A stretch of 64,000 bases of DNA from Asterias amurensis (taxonomy: Eukaryota > Echinodermata > Asteroidea > Forcipulatida > Asteriidae), in NCBI RefSeq assembly GCF_032118995.1, contig NC_092656.1, positions 20,790,965 to 20,854,964 on the forward strand, given 5' to 3'. The notes beneath the pieces were generated by a model. That model was not told where the DNA came from. It made no database searches and saw nothing but the letters and a program-made list of their open reading frames with translations. Positions 30,719 through 47,002 of this stretch are shown here, in pieces. A program made the position numbers and the translations under genes. Positions within the stretch are counted from its first letter, which is position 1; each line of letters begins with the position of its first letter.

Positions 30719-32590
30719 CCACAGCCAAAACAATCATCGATATTCTCCTCCAAGAAGCTGCTTACATTCATTCTGATAATCTAAGATTATTGCAATAACT
30801 CAAGACATTCTGTACAACTAATATCTTACAATGCATCTCGAGAACATTCTGGTCTTCATTTTGAAAAGCCGCTTATTGGTAAGCAATTATTCATGTCGAC
30901 CGAACTGTACATGCTTTTCTTAATTAAAAGATTGTGAAGATTATTGCTTAACTCATCTGCTTACCAGAAACACTATCGTTTACCCTTTTTCTGCTTTATC
31001 AAGAAAGAGCAGGATACCAGTCACAAATGTGACACGGTATTTTGAAAGGTAGCCTTAGTGTGATAAGCGTACTTTTTGTTTGCTGAGCTATTTTTTTGGC
31101 CGAGGTCATTTGGTTTGCTTGAAGTGGTAGTTGTTATGAAATAAAATCTCTCTTGTGTGCTTTTTAGCACACAAGTCTGCTTGTAAATTTCACAAATTTC
31201 ACCTCCGCTGCAAAGAAAAAACACCTGATTATAAGATAAGTTTTGAATACATCTCTTTGTGCTTGCAGCCGTACTTCAAAAAATGTGTTTCGTCTCATAT
31301 CAAATTACCCCTCCACGTAACTGCGATTTTCTTTAGACAAAAACCATGGCATCTTGATTGGAATGCAATATGTTTCTGAGGCTCAAAGATATCTCTGCAC
31401 ACATGTACACCTTCTTCAACATGAAGCAACCAAATATTTACACGACGGTGTAAGATATACATGTTCAATGGTAGAATGAAACATTCATTTTTGTAGTTCA
31501 CATTTGTGTTCACAAGGGAAAACTGACAGGGTATAAGTTTGAATTAATTCGGGGTTGACCAAAGACAAATTGACCAAGCGGGATTTGAACCTAACAGCAG
31601 TACATTAATCCACAGATCGCAGGTGCAAATTCCACCCTTGTTAGTTTGTTATTTGTTCAACCCCAAGTTCACCTTTATATTAGTTACACTTTCACTGTAT
31701 GTCGCGCTGTCTAGTTAATGGTTACATTATCAACTACTATGAATTATTGAAATAGCTATAATAGAAAAACAGTTTTTCTGTACCACTGTTTATTCCGCAA
31801 GACAAACTGAGAGAGGTGGGACAGATAAACAATAACTTGGGAGGCTAATCATGCTAACTCGCAGCTGGGAAACAGAATTGCGAATGACATGTTTGAGCCG
31901 CAGGCAGTGTTTTTGGCGGCCAGCCACATCAACCCAAATATGACCACAGAGCAAAGCCTCAGATCAAAAGTTTTTGATTTTTCTAGAGGGAGGAAAACAG
32001 GAGGGTCCGGAGAGAACCAACTCAGAATTCTACTCACACATTATGGCCTTTACTGCGCGAGTTTCCATTTCATAGCGCCGCTAACCATAAGCATACAGAA
32101 GGTTATGCTTCTGGCGCTAACTGTACGAAAATGGATGACGCAACAATGCATTTCCACGGCATACGTGCAAGCTGGCCCCCTAGTTTTCTTGCAACTCCCC
32201 AAAAGATTCTGCTTTGCGGACACGCTTGTTAAAATCTTTTTACCGCTACGGCACTTAGCATGCGCAATTCAAAATGCTCATGAATGACACAATTCCAGGT
32301 TTTTTTCAAGTGAGCGTGAATGGTCACCCATGGGAGTGAGGTTGCCCTGAAGATACATCGCGCCCGTATTATGGCTGAGTGTATTAGCAATTAACATCAT
32401 TTACATTAGTAGATCAAATAAAACCATAGAAATAGAACCCACATAATGCTGAGTGTTTCTTTGTGCCTGCGGTTTTGTTGTGAGACCATTTTTATGGACG
32501 CTCAGATGACATTTTTTTTACGCATGCACGTAGATGTCACATTGACCATCGAAAACACTAGAAACGGTTTATGTGCGATGCAATCTTGCC
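30719..32590. other. Intergenic, no gene recognised
   Basis: Contains a decayed GCTTACCAGAAAC/GGATACCAGTCAC region (30885-31110) related to the GGGCCCAATTTCATA family and a tRNA-like SINE head at about 31545-31640 (minus strand GGTTCAAATCCCGCTTGG). A 132-codon open frame at 31889-32287 shows no family resemblance and overlaps GGAGGAAAACAGGAGGGTCC repeat-like sequence. Confidence 0.5.
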
Positions 32591-32686
32591 ATTTTGCCAT
32601 ACATGTGTGTCACGTGATGCTCATTTTGCCATCCATCCGTGTCACGCGATGATCATTTTGCCATAAACGTTTGTCGTGTGGTATCG
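32591..32686. repeat. 32-bp tandem repeat, three units
   Basis: Three successive units start TTTTGCCATACATGTGTGTC, TTTTGCCATCCATCCGTGTC and TTTTGCCATAAACGTTTGTC, each followed by ACG(T/C)GATG-like sequence. Confidence 0.75.
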
Positions 32687-32910
32687 GTATGTTGCGTCCA
32701 CCGACGACACAGAGGGCGGCCGAGCTCAGCAGTCTCCGGGTTCTTTTTCTATGAATAAAACACATCCGCCATCTTGGACCGGTTCCCTGCCTGCCAGCAT
32801 TAACATTCAGCAATTAACCTATACAAGAACCTGACTATTTACAAGATGCAGCAATGCCATCAACAAACTTAATGACAGCAACATATGGACATCGGGGTTG
32901 TTTTCCAACA

Positions 32911-33370
32911 ACGCCAGGCCTTGAACTAACCCACAGCAGGCCAGATACTTCACGGAGACAACGAAGGCAATTGCCTCCATGCTCCATGGTCATTGCTTTG
33001 GTGCCCTTGAAATGCTCCAGTATAAATTCACAAATTCCTCATAGGATGCCCTTGTTACCAAGGATAAAAATAATAAAATGCCTTGGTGCCCTGTCCCTTT
33101 AGAAAAACGAAGCATACAGGCCTGCCACAGCAATTGGCGTAGTGCCCTGAGCTTTTGCCGCGGTGCCTTTTGCAGAGTTCCAATAAAAATTACAATTTTT
33201 CATCATAGAAGTGCCCCTGTACTCAGGGGAAAATTACCACCTCTTCAAGAAGGAAACTCAATGCTTGTTATGCCATACTAGGTCCTTGGGACTTGAGGAC
33301 ACGTGAATTAAAAGTGCCCTTTACCAAGGGGAAAACTGTCGGTGCCCCTTCAAGAATGAAGCTCAAGACA
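32911..33370. repeat. Dispersed repeat rich in TGCCCTTG motifs
   Basis: Begins near CAGGCCTTGAACTAACCC and contains many degenerate modules (GGTGCCCTTGAAATGCTCC, GGATGCCCTTGTTACCAAGG, GTGCCCTTTACCAAGGGGAA, GGTGCCCCTTCAAGAATGAA). Similar modules are found in the hAT-like elements at 34037-34490 and 49894-50051. Non-coding, just downstream of the DDA1 stop. Confidence 0.5.
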
Positions 33371-33474
33371 TACTCTTTAAATTGAGGACACGTGAATCCA
33401 AGATGGCATAAATAAAGGTTAATTGTAAAGATTACCTATAAATATATTATATATACAGAGATGAAAGACCTCAC

Positions 33475-38637
<5,163 letters not shown>

Positions 38638-39170
38638 CTTGTTTTGTATACTTTTCTTTCACGGACCATGGAATACTTGCTAAGCAGATAACACCAAACG
38701 ATATGCCTCGAAGCTTTCTACACTGCACACGACGTCTCACTCACACATGTCACAGGGGGAGTCGTCCAAATCGAAAAACATGGACGATCGAGGCAGCAAC
38801 AGTCAGCAGTTGTAACTCAACAACCCGAAAACAGCTTCAATATTCTACTTTTTGGACGAACAATGGCCACATGAAACTGACGATGATTTTCTATACAATG
38901 TTAAGCCTAATAGATGTTCATCGTTAGGGTAAACTAATTGCAAACTTGCCTGCTTAATCTAACAGAAATAACGTCAAGTTTACGCTACAATTTGGACGTG
39001 CATGGCCGAGTTGATTTTTGACATAGTCTTTTTACGCGCAAAATGTCGGCAGCGTACACACGCACACTGGTCTTACACTCTACCCAGTGCAAAGACTAGA
39101 CATTGCACATAATTTGGCGGAAGGGGGCGGTATACACAAACGTGCACCCCGCGTGGTGGTGTGCCCGGGG
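38638..39170 (-). promoter_or_regulatory. DDA1: Probable DDA1 5' UTR and promoter region
   Basis: This is the stretch upstream (minus strand) of the putative ATG-only exon. It is richer in CpG than surrounding DNA (TTTTTACGCGCAAAATGTCG, CGTACACACGCACACTGG, TGCACCCCGCGTGGTGGTGT). I see no convincing TATA box in a fixed position; the transcription start is not determined. Confidence 0.35.
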
Positions 39171-40843
39171 TTAAACCGGGGGTGGGCCCGGGGTTGGATC
39201 TAGGACTTTACACCAATGATATCATTTGAGATTAATGTAAATGTAATCAACTTAAATCCTGACTGGAACAGAGAACGAAAAGAAAATGTGCTTTAGTAGT
39301 GCCTTTCCATCAATTTGACTCTCTGTGGTGGAAAGTCCTGGTATGGGGGAAAAAAAGAAGTTTTAATTGCGCTCACACAATTTTTCCTGCTTTTTAACTC
39401 TGTGGGACCTTGGTTGGAATCCTGCGTCAGACTGTTATCTCATTGAATTTGGATTGGGTTTTCAATATCTAACTGTGTGGGTTTTTCCCAGCTGTGGTTT
39501 TCCTCCCACATCTTGAACTGAACATGTTTTGTATGTATCCCCTACAAGGTTAACTTTGTAGAGTGAAAGGGTACACCTATCATTAATTTCATTACTTAAA
39601 GACAGAACAAACTAAAAAAGTCTCATATTTATTCAAATAAAAATATAACAATAATCATAAAACACCCATACACCTGCAAGGGAACATAACATTCCACAAA
39701 ACACTTGTCTTCAGTAATATTAAATTTTAATTGCGACTTCTCCTCTTTATGTAATTACAATTTGTAAAAATAAAATAACTAATAATAGAAGTATTTTTGT
39801 TTGATGGTTGGTGATTAGAAGTCCATACACCTGTTAAATACCATGTTTGACAAAATAAGTGCAATTTGTAAAAATAAAATAACTAATAATAGAAGTATTT
39901 TTGTTTGATGGTTGGTGATTAGAAGTCCATACACCTGTTAAATACCATGTTTGACAAAATAAGTGCATTGAAAAAAGTGTAGGGCCTGACGAAGTTAATG
40001 TGACTCCATGGTAAATTTCTTTGCTAGCGAAAATTCAAAAGGACACCAGTCGCAACAATGTAAAATTCATGAAATGTTGGATGGTAACCTTTTGTTGCTA
40101 AGCAAGGTTTCTGTGCTAAGCAGTTTTTTTTTAATCTCTTTTACATCAGATTATTATTTTAAATTGGTAATGTAATCACTGCTTGCTCCATGATTTAAGT
40201 CTACGTTACTTTTAACACTTAAAAGGCAATCAGGTAGTTGGAATGTTTTAAACAAACTTACATGTAAAATTATCTTTACAAACCTAGTTGTTGTACTTAG
40301 ACCAAATTTTCAAAATGTGCAGTATATACCATGAGTCAATGACAAAAAATAAATTAATTATACTTCTAAACCCTGTTGGTGCAAATCTCTACATTTTGAT
40401 ACTACAAGTTTGAACTGTGCAGCTAAAAAAGTGTTTGTGAATAGGTTAAGTAATTGTTAAGGTGAGAATATGAGAGGAAAAAAAGAATCAAGATAAGGTA
40501 TGGTTTTGGTAATATTTGTAAAACTGATCAAAATAAAGTAAAAACCTACTCCTTTCATTTGAAGGCACTGTACATCAAAGCAAATCTGTGAGGTTTTTCT
40601 TTGTCAATTTCAGCAAATAATTATTCAATTTCATCAAAACACATTCAAATTCTTGCATGTTACCCTAATACAGTAAAACCACATGCTTTCTTTTAGCTAC
40701 AATTTTATTTTTGTGCATACATTGTTCTTTTCATTATAGGTCATTTAGTAATTCTCTGTGAGTTAGTTATAGGCATGCTAGACTACACTCTTTTGAATTT
40801 CTCAAATTGATGAAACTGAATGGTTGAGCAGCCTCTTGCATCT
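39171..40843. other. Intergenic, no gene recognised
   Basis: AT-rich. Contains a 104-bp direct duplication (39758-39966, listed separately) and a decayed GGTAACCTTTTGTTGCTAAG region (about 40010-40125) from the GGGCCCAATTTCATA family. Confidence 0.45.
39758..39966. repeat. Direct duplication, 104-bp unit, two copies
   Basis: CAATTTGTAAAAATAAAATA through TGACAAAATAAGTG occurs twice in tandem (from 39758 and from 39862) with no difference that I can see, so it is either a recent duplication or an assembly artefact. Confidence 0.9.
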
Positions 40844-41043
40844 AGACTTGTGGACAAGTTGTTTGTCTGTCGCGATGATAGCGTTCTGACTCTAGCGTTC
40901 TGACCGCGTTATTCTGCTACTGCTGTCACAACTACGGTCGTAGAAACAACCAGCAGTTCGCGCAAGAGCAGTGTACCTGCATAGCACCGCCACAACTCGA
41001 CTATCTCACTGCATGGGACCATTAACGACTTGTCCACAAGTCT
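40844..41043. mobile_element. TAGACTTGTGGACAAGT inverted-repeat element
   Basis: TAGACTTGTGGACAAGTTGTT on the left matches the complement of AACGACTTGTCCACAAGTCTA on the right, about 20 bp, each edge reading TA. The interior is GC-richer than its surroundings (GCGTTCTGACCGCGTTATTC). About 200 bp, non-coding. Confidence 0.82.
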
Positions 41044-41532
41044 ACTTGCTTCTGGCATTGAGAAAATTGTAGAATGCTAATTCAACAGAGCTTTCATTTT
41101 GGAATGAATTTGAATGAGATTTTGTTGAACTTGGCCAGAAAAACCTGCACGACTTGACAAGAGACTTTACACAGTTTTACTTGGTATCTGGAAAGCACTG
41201 AAAGTTCACGTAGAATGACAACAATTATGGAAGAATTTTGAGAAGAACATTCACAGAATATGTTAAAATAACAGTGGCACAACATTGGTAAGATTGGAAA
41301 TATAAAGTGATAAGATTTAGTCATAATGTACGTGTAACTTCATGGTATAAAGATGGCATTGGTTGAAAACTTCCCTTGAAATATTTTTGATTGATTGTGA
41401 GTCCAACCGTATGTTTGAAAAACTTTTTATCCAATGTTGAGTCCAATTTTACAGATGTACTTTCACTGAATTTTCACATCATGACCAGAGCAAAAAACTC
41501 AAAGTCTTTAATATGTTGTAATCTGTTCTTTT

Positions 41533-41918
41533 AAAGGCAGTGGACACTGTTGGTAAGTACTCAAAATAATTATTAGCAAAAAAACCTTTCTTGGTAACGA
41601 GTAAAGAGGAGAGGTTGACAGTATAAAACATGGTGAGAAACGGCTCCCTCTGAAGTGACAAAGTTTTCTAAAAAGGAGTAATTTTCCACGATTTTGATTA
41701 TGAGACCCCTCAGATTAAGAACTTGAGGTCTCGAAATCAAGCATCGGCAAGCACAGAACTTTGTGTGACAGGGGTGTTTTTTCTTTCATTATTATCTCGC
41801 AACCTTGACGACCAATTGAGCTCAAATTTTCACATGTTTGTTATTTTATGCATATGTTGAGATACAGCAAGTGAGAAGACTGGTCTTTGACAATTACCAA
41901 TAGTGTCCACTGTCTTCA
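41533..41918 (-). mobile_element. TTAA-type element flanked by 22-bp direct repeats
   Basis: Complete minus-oriented copy: TTAAAGGCAGTGGACACTGT on the left and CCAATAGTGTCCACTGTCTT on the right, with the central pair AGACCCCTCAGA/TTGAGGTCTCGAAA. The host sequence at 41513-41534 recurs at 41920-41942 with no difference seen over 22 bases, far longer than the TTAA expected of this family. Confidence 0.82.
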
Positions 41919-42622
41919 AAATGTTGTAATCTGTTCTTTTAAGGAGTACCAAAAACAACAATCCCGAACTGCACTGGGGCATTGCGGATATTATAATTCA
42001 ATAAGTCTATGATAATGGTACAGCCTGTAAAACACAATTATCAATTTCGTATTAAATCAAATCTGTACAAATAAGTTAACACATCTTAAATTTTGTAAAA
42101 AATATATTATACAATTCATTAATTATAACACACAGCTATTACCAATTTATGTTTTAAGTATACATTAAAACTCATTCAAAAATCAAATGTTCTTATAATT
42201 CTTCTTCTCATGAGACCAATGCGGAAATATAACTTTTTCCAAATGGTGAGTGAACATCCCCACACAAAAAAATATAAATAAAAATATAAATAAAATAAAA
42301 TATAAATAAAAAGTAGCTATAACAAAATCAGAAAAATATCACATCATTTACCAAAGTACAACTTGACCTTTAACTGTCAATTTAGCACATTATCTTTAAA
42401 AATCTACCACATAACAGAAAATACTTGTAGAATGTTTGTTTGTTTATAATATTTTGTTTAGACTGTTTAGAATATCTGTCCTTCTAGGCAACATGGCAAA
42501 CATTGGGTTATGAATTGCACAAATCAAATCAATTTTGATTCTTAGCTTCGTAGGATTGGAACCCAAAACCTTGTAATAACAAGTCCTGCAGTCTCACCAC
42601 TGGACCACAGTGACATCCCAGG

Positions 42623-42768
42623 GGTCGATTTCAAAAAGAGTTAGGACTAGTCCTAACTTAGGACTAGTCCTAGGAGATATACAAATTGCATGGATAGTCC
42701 TAAGTTAGATCGAGTAACTCGTCCTAACTCGAGATAAGACTAGTCCTAACTCTTAGTGAAATCCACCC
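42623..42768. mobile_element. GTCGATTTCAC inverted-repeat element, copy 4
   Basis: GGGTCGATTTCAAAAAGAGT and AGTCCTAACTTAGGACTAGT on the left; ACTAGTCCTAACTC and TTAGTGAAATCCACCCC on the right. The flanks CAGGGG/CCCCTG make the edge ambiguous by a few bases. Confidence 0.7.
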
Positions 42769-43315
42769 CTGTGTACTTTAACATGTACCTGAGTTCACTT
42801 TAAAAATGTAAAGTTTAAAAAAAATACGGAAATGTCTAGAAATGAATTGTGTGTTCAACTGTAACTACAGGCAGTGACAGAAAATAAGTATAAAAATTAA
42901 GCTGTTTGTTAAAACTATGCTTTTGCATGAATACAAACTGTTAAAATACTAGTGAGAGGTAACTTTCACAGCTACCCCCAAAGGTACATTAATACACTGT
43001 GAAAGAGTAGAATACATCGAGTGCATAAAATGCTTATTATCTCTTCATCGATTTTCCGTTAAGAATAAGGCCTTAAAAGTTTGCGGCAGGCCAACATACA
43101 ACTCTTAGGAAGGTTAGTGTGATATTGCATTTAAAAAGAAAATGCTTTGAATGAGGCGAAATACGCTGTAAAGGCACTCATTTTCCTTGTTCTCTGCGTA
43201 ATAGTTCTCAATAGAACATAAGTGAAAATTACGTATAATACATGTACCATAGGTGCCATTTCTTGGTAAGCAGTTTGCAACAATTCATTCTATTTTCTCA
43301 ACTTACCCACCGTTA

Positions 43316-43492
43316 AGCCCGGTTCATACTTCCTGCGAATGCGAATGCGATACGAATGTTGACGTCACAAATTCGCAACGAATAATTCGCAGCAGTTAAA
43401 CTCCGCTCAACTCACTTGCGAATATTGCTGCGAAAGGAGGGTTGTGACGTCAAATTCGCTTCGCATTTGCAGGAAGTATGAACCGGGCTTAA
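43316..43492. mobile_element. AAGCCCGGTTCATACTTCCT inverted-repeat element, complete
   Basis: AAGCCCGGTTCATACTTCCT at the left is exactly mirrored by AGGAAGTATGAACCGGGCTT at the right; GCGAATGCGAA/TTCGCTTCGCATTTGC arms extend it, and the centre has TGACGTCACAAATTCGCAAC and GTGACGTCAAATTCGC. About 177 bp. Remnants at 288-400 and 27328. Confidence 0.88.
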
Positions 43493-44049
43493 AGGTACCC
43501 AAAGCGCCTACAAGAACCCAGAAAATTCACCAACAGTTGCATTTATTTTTCGTCAGAAAGCACGCTAGTTTCAAGTACGTCCAAATGGAGTTTCTGACCA
43601 TTGCATACAAATCAGAAAAACCTCCCCTTACAAACACAAATCCGATTCCTTTATAATGGTATTGGATTTTTTTGAAGTCAGAAAACATCCTGAGGATTTC
43701 AATAAACTCTGCAATTGGCTTTTTGGGTTAAAAAAAGCAAAAGTAACTACATGTTACAGTAAATCTGTAAATTTGTAACAGTCAGAGTAGATCTGTCTAT
43801 GAAACAAAAAGGTAGAATGCTGTTTACTTTCAAAATACTGTTCTTGTGAGATGACTTTTTTTAAAATATTACATTTGTAAAATAAAAAATTCTGAGACAT
43901 AAGGATCATGTACCATACAAACTGTTGTTGTCATGTGACAGTCATGTGACACTATTGATTAATGTTTTAGCGACATATGGTGTAAGTTTTACCTGAGGTG
44001 TGCTATCTGCGATTCACGTGACAATGTAGTGACGCATACACTGTTCCTG

Positions 44050-47002
44050 TCACGTGATCGTGACATGTGGCATGGTCTTGCCGTGCTGCCCAGCTTTAGC
44101 CGACAAAGTTGCCCGTGGTTGTGAGCCGGCGTGGCGCCGTCTAACCATCGTGTCCTTCAGGACGAAGTCATGAATCAAGCTGTTGACTTTCTCCGGCTGT
44201 TCGATCATGACCATATGACTTGCATTGTCGAGTGTCTCAAGCTGAGATGCGTATATTGTCTGAAATGGTCAATGATGGAAAGCAAAATAAAATTATTTAA
44301 TTCTTAGGGTGAATGAACAAAAACTGACTAAAGCTGGATTCGAATCCGAGTATATGTAAGCATAAAAACTTACTTGGTATAGGTAACGGACAGCTGTTGA
44401 TAGTATAACACATTGTGAGAAATGTAGCTTTTGAGAAAGATGTAAATTTCTCACTAATAAAATCTTTGAAACTGAGAAAAACTTCAGGCCTGAAGCCTTT
44501 CTCAGACATCTGAAGGCACACAGATCTGTGCAACAAGGGTTTCTTTTCTTTCATTACTTCAATGACCAGTTGAGCAAAAGTTTTAACAGATTTGTTATTT
44601 TATGCATCAATTGGGATACAATTTACAAAGGTGTCAAGTGGCTTTAAGAGACAATGTTGATGTTTACCAGGGTATACAAGAATACAGTTCTGAATAACAT
44701 CAGCAGAAAGACTATGTGAAAACAAAATTTAAACTTAGCGATACATCAGACAATCATCACCAACCTCATTCATCCATTTCTCATCATCGAGTTGTACGAG
44801 TTCGTCCTGCATGCCGTAGATGAGCAGCACGCCAACATTGAGGGCAGCGTGGTAGTCCTCATTACCTTCCATCCACAGCTGGCCCTGCATCGTTGCACGC
44901 AGAACATACGCCGGGACATCGAAGGTGCGCGTCTTGTCTTGCTTTGTGTGCTGACTGTTTTTGTGGAAAGCTTGGCTGCGATAAGGTTTTAAAATGCAAC
45001 ATTAACGAAGTAAAGTCTGCCTCGAGCCAATATGGCTCATCAGGCCAGTGTTTGTATCCGGCTTCATTTACAATAAACGATTGAGAATGTTTCTACTCCC
45101 CCTGAACAGGATGCCAGTCCATCGCAGGTTACTCCCAAGGTCTCGGCAGGTACTCCTTAGTACTCACGGACACAATTGTAGCAACTGACTAGGCCAGGAT
45201 TCGAACCAACATTCAGTACATATCAGAACTTGAGTCTAACGCTCTTCATCACTCGGCCACAACACCCGCAGGCGCAGCAGTGGCTGCAGTGATTTAGGCC
45301 TGAAACCTACCCTTAACCAACTTGGCCTTTTGCCTCGTCAGATATAAGATGCAGAAATGCTATATTTTTCTGACGATAACTAATAAAGATTTTTTTGCCA
45401 GCTGTTATAGTTGAAGGTTTGTTATTAGTAGCAGTGGATCTGTCAAGATTCTTCGGACATATTCCACTCCTTGTAAAATTTAACCAGAGGTCAATTTCAA
45501 AACAAATTAGACCTAACTTAGGACTAGTCCTTTGACTCTTCAGATTTCTTTTTAAAAACTTTGGGCTATATATAGATCCAAGCTAGGTCGTGTACCTCAC
45601 ACTAAACTTGTGATAAGACTAGTCTTAACTCTTTGTAAAATCCATCTCTGTTTCCCTAAAAACCTATCCTGGTTCCTTACCTAACAAAGCCATTGATGAT
45701 GACTGGCTTGATACAAGTCAATACTGGGCTGGGTAGACAGAACAGTTGACATAATTCAGGTTGCAGCGAGACCGGGCCACCACCACTGATGAGCACAATT
45801 TTAGTCACTTTCCTCGAACGTTCAGAGGCTATCTTGGCACAAAAACAGGCTCTGCAAAATGAAAAATAAAGTTCACAAATCATGTTTTAAAAAAAGCTAT
45901 GAAATAGAAAATATTTGTTCATAAAGGTTGCAATTGATGCTTCACTTATTTGTTTATTGTTTATTTGTTAACTCTAGAGAGAAGACAAGGAAGGAAATTT
46001 TCAGATTAAGATATGGGAGGAAACCACTGGCCAAGTATGATTATGGCTCCCTCTGAAGTAACGTAGTTTTTGAGAAAGAGTTAATTTTCCACTCAAAATA
46101 TTTGAATCTGAGAAAGACTTCAGGCCTGTGTTTTTCCTATGACACACAAAAGCACACAAATATACATCAAGTGAGAATGCTGGTCTTTGTTAATTACCAA
46201 ACGCGTCAAGTGCCTTAAAAAACAGAAACACTTCAGTCCTTTGAAAAAGTAAAAAAAAAGATAAAACCCACCCATAAGAATGGCCCACCAGGACATTTCG
46301 CTTTTTGCAGAAGCGATCAAACACGGCCAGCATGTCGTCGGCATGTTCCTGAAAGGTGTAGGCCTGAGACTGATGAGGTGCTCTACTCAAACCATGACCC
46401 AGCAGATCAGCAGCGACCACCTCAAAACCCTCGTCAACAAAGTACCTCATCTGGTACTGCCAGAGATCTGAGCTCCCTCCGACCCCGTGGATGAAGAAGA
46501 AAACGGTGTCCCCATCCTCCATGACGGATCGAAGAGAACCCAAGCTCGACAGTTCTGAATTAGCCGTTGGCCAATCTATCATTCGATTGTTTATTAAGCT
46601 GTCGTCACTGTTTCTTAGTTGCTTCTCAAGGACTTGATCATGCAATGATAGTCTCTGCTTCTGAGGTGGATTATCCTGCGAGAGGGATGTAATACTGGGA
46701 TTCATATTGCTTGGTTTGCATGCAGCACCATTCGCATCACCATCCAAGTTCTGGATGGAGTCATCGTTTCTTTGAGCCTCATCGGCAGTCTTTTCATCTA
46801 ACACATGAAGTTCTGAGGGTGCTATCGGTTGATGAAGAGCCACACTGTGCTTCTTCAGTATGACTTCGGGAATGATATGCTGAATGTGAAGCCATCTTCC
46901 CTTGCGTATTTGGATGATGTTGAGAGGTTCACAGGAGGAGGGCTCAGGGCCTACACGTTGGTTTCTCTGAGGTCTGCAAGACGCTGCTGGTCTGGTCGTC
47001 AT
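44050..47002 (-). CDS. ABHD8: ABHD8, alpha/beta-hydrolase domain protein 8
   Basis: Predicted serine hydrolase of the alpha/beta-hydrolase fold; its physiological substrate is not established. Exons in transcript order: 47002-46272, 45851-45681, 44975-44765, 44259-44050 (TGA at 44052-44050). Motifs: VFFFIHGVGGSSDLW (oxyanion-hole region), VVAADLLGHGLSRAP, KKRNVLVGHSYG (nucleophile elbow GHSYG, completed across the first intron), ISGGGPVSLQPELC, VGVLLIYGMQDELV (acid residue region) and LDNASHMVMIEQPEKVNSLI (catalytic histidine SHMVM). Human ABHD8 aligns from the HG motif to the end. The N-terminal 150 residues are polar and poorly conserved, as in the human protein. The ATG at 47002 is preceded in frame by TGA two codons upstream, which supports this start unless an intron lies there. 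Introns contain a TTAA-type fragment, a SINE head and a GTCGATTTCAC element. Confidence 0.94.
44355..44648 (-). mobile_element. TTAA-type element, degraded copy in ABHD8 intron
   Basis: AAAACTTACTTGGTATAGGT, ACACATTGTGAGAAATGTAG, the central hairpin AAACTGAGAAAAACTTCAGG/CCTGAAGCCTTTCTCAG and an end GTGTCAAGTGGCTTTAAGAG. The left terminus is missing and abuts SINE-like sequence (GCTGGATTCGAATCCGAG) at 44306-44350. Confidence 0.6.
45187..45285 (-). mobile_element. tRNA-derived SINE head in ABHD8 intron
   Basis: Minus strand: GTTGTGGCCGAGTGATGAAG (A-box region) ... TTGGTTCGAATCCTGGCC (B-box). The order and spacing mimic a class II tRNA, but there is no acceptor-stem pairing, so it is SINE rather than a tRNA gene. 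Confidence 0.65.
45487..45650. mobile_element. GTCGATTTCAC inverted-repeat element, degraded copy
   Basis: AGAGGTCAATTTCAAAACAA, CCTAACTTAGGACTAGTCCT on the left and GATAAGACTAGTCTTAACTC, TTTGTAAAATCCATCTCT on the right, in an ABHD8 intron, ending about 30 bp before exon 45851-45681. Confidence 0.6.
46038..46218 (-). mobile_element. TTAA-type element, partial copy in ABHD8 intron 1
   Basis: GGCTCCCTCTGAAGTAACGT, the arm GAATCTGAGAAAGACTTCAG and an end AATTACCAAACGCGTCAAGT. Only the right half remains; it closely follows the first ABHD8 donor. Confidence 0.6.

Larger units (their letters stand above)
41944..44049. other. Intergenic between ABHD8 stop and DDA1 promoter side
   Basis: AT-rich non-coding DNA with a tRNA-like SINE remnant at about 42540-42615 (GGATTGGAACCCAAAACCTT), one GTCGATTTCAC element (42623-42768) and one AAGCCCGGTTCATACTTCCT element (43316-43492). 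The part near 44049 should be ABHD8 3' UTR. Confidence 0.5.

Noticed and set aside
31889-32287. 132-codon open frame in the UNC13-DDA1 interval
   Set aside because: No family motifs, no splice context, and overlap with repeat-like GGAGGAAAACAGGAGGG sequence; the antisense strand is open too.
32591-32686. Cluster of CACGTGA-like E-box/bZIP sites as a regulatory array
   Set aside because: Best explained as a simple 32-bp tandem repeat; there is no gene start nearby to regulate.
46190-46271. Extension of the ABHD8 first exon past GHSYG (WVLSFFLLFQ...)
   Set aside because: The reading continues into intron; a GTGGGT donor after GHSYG and the next exon (ACFCAKIA...) restore the family sequence.
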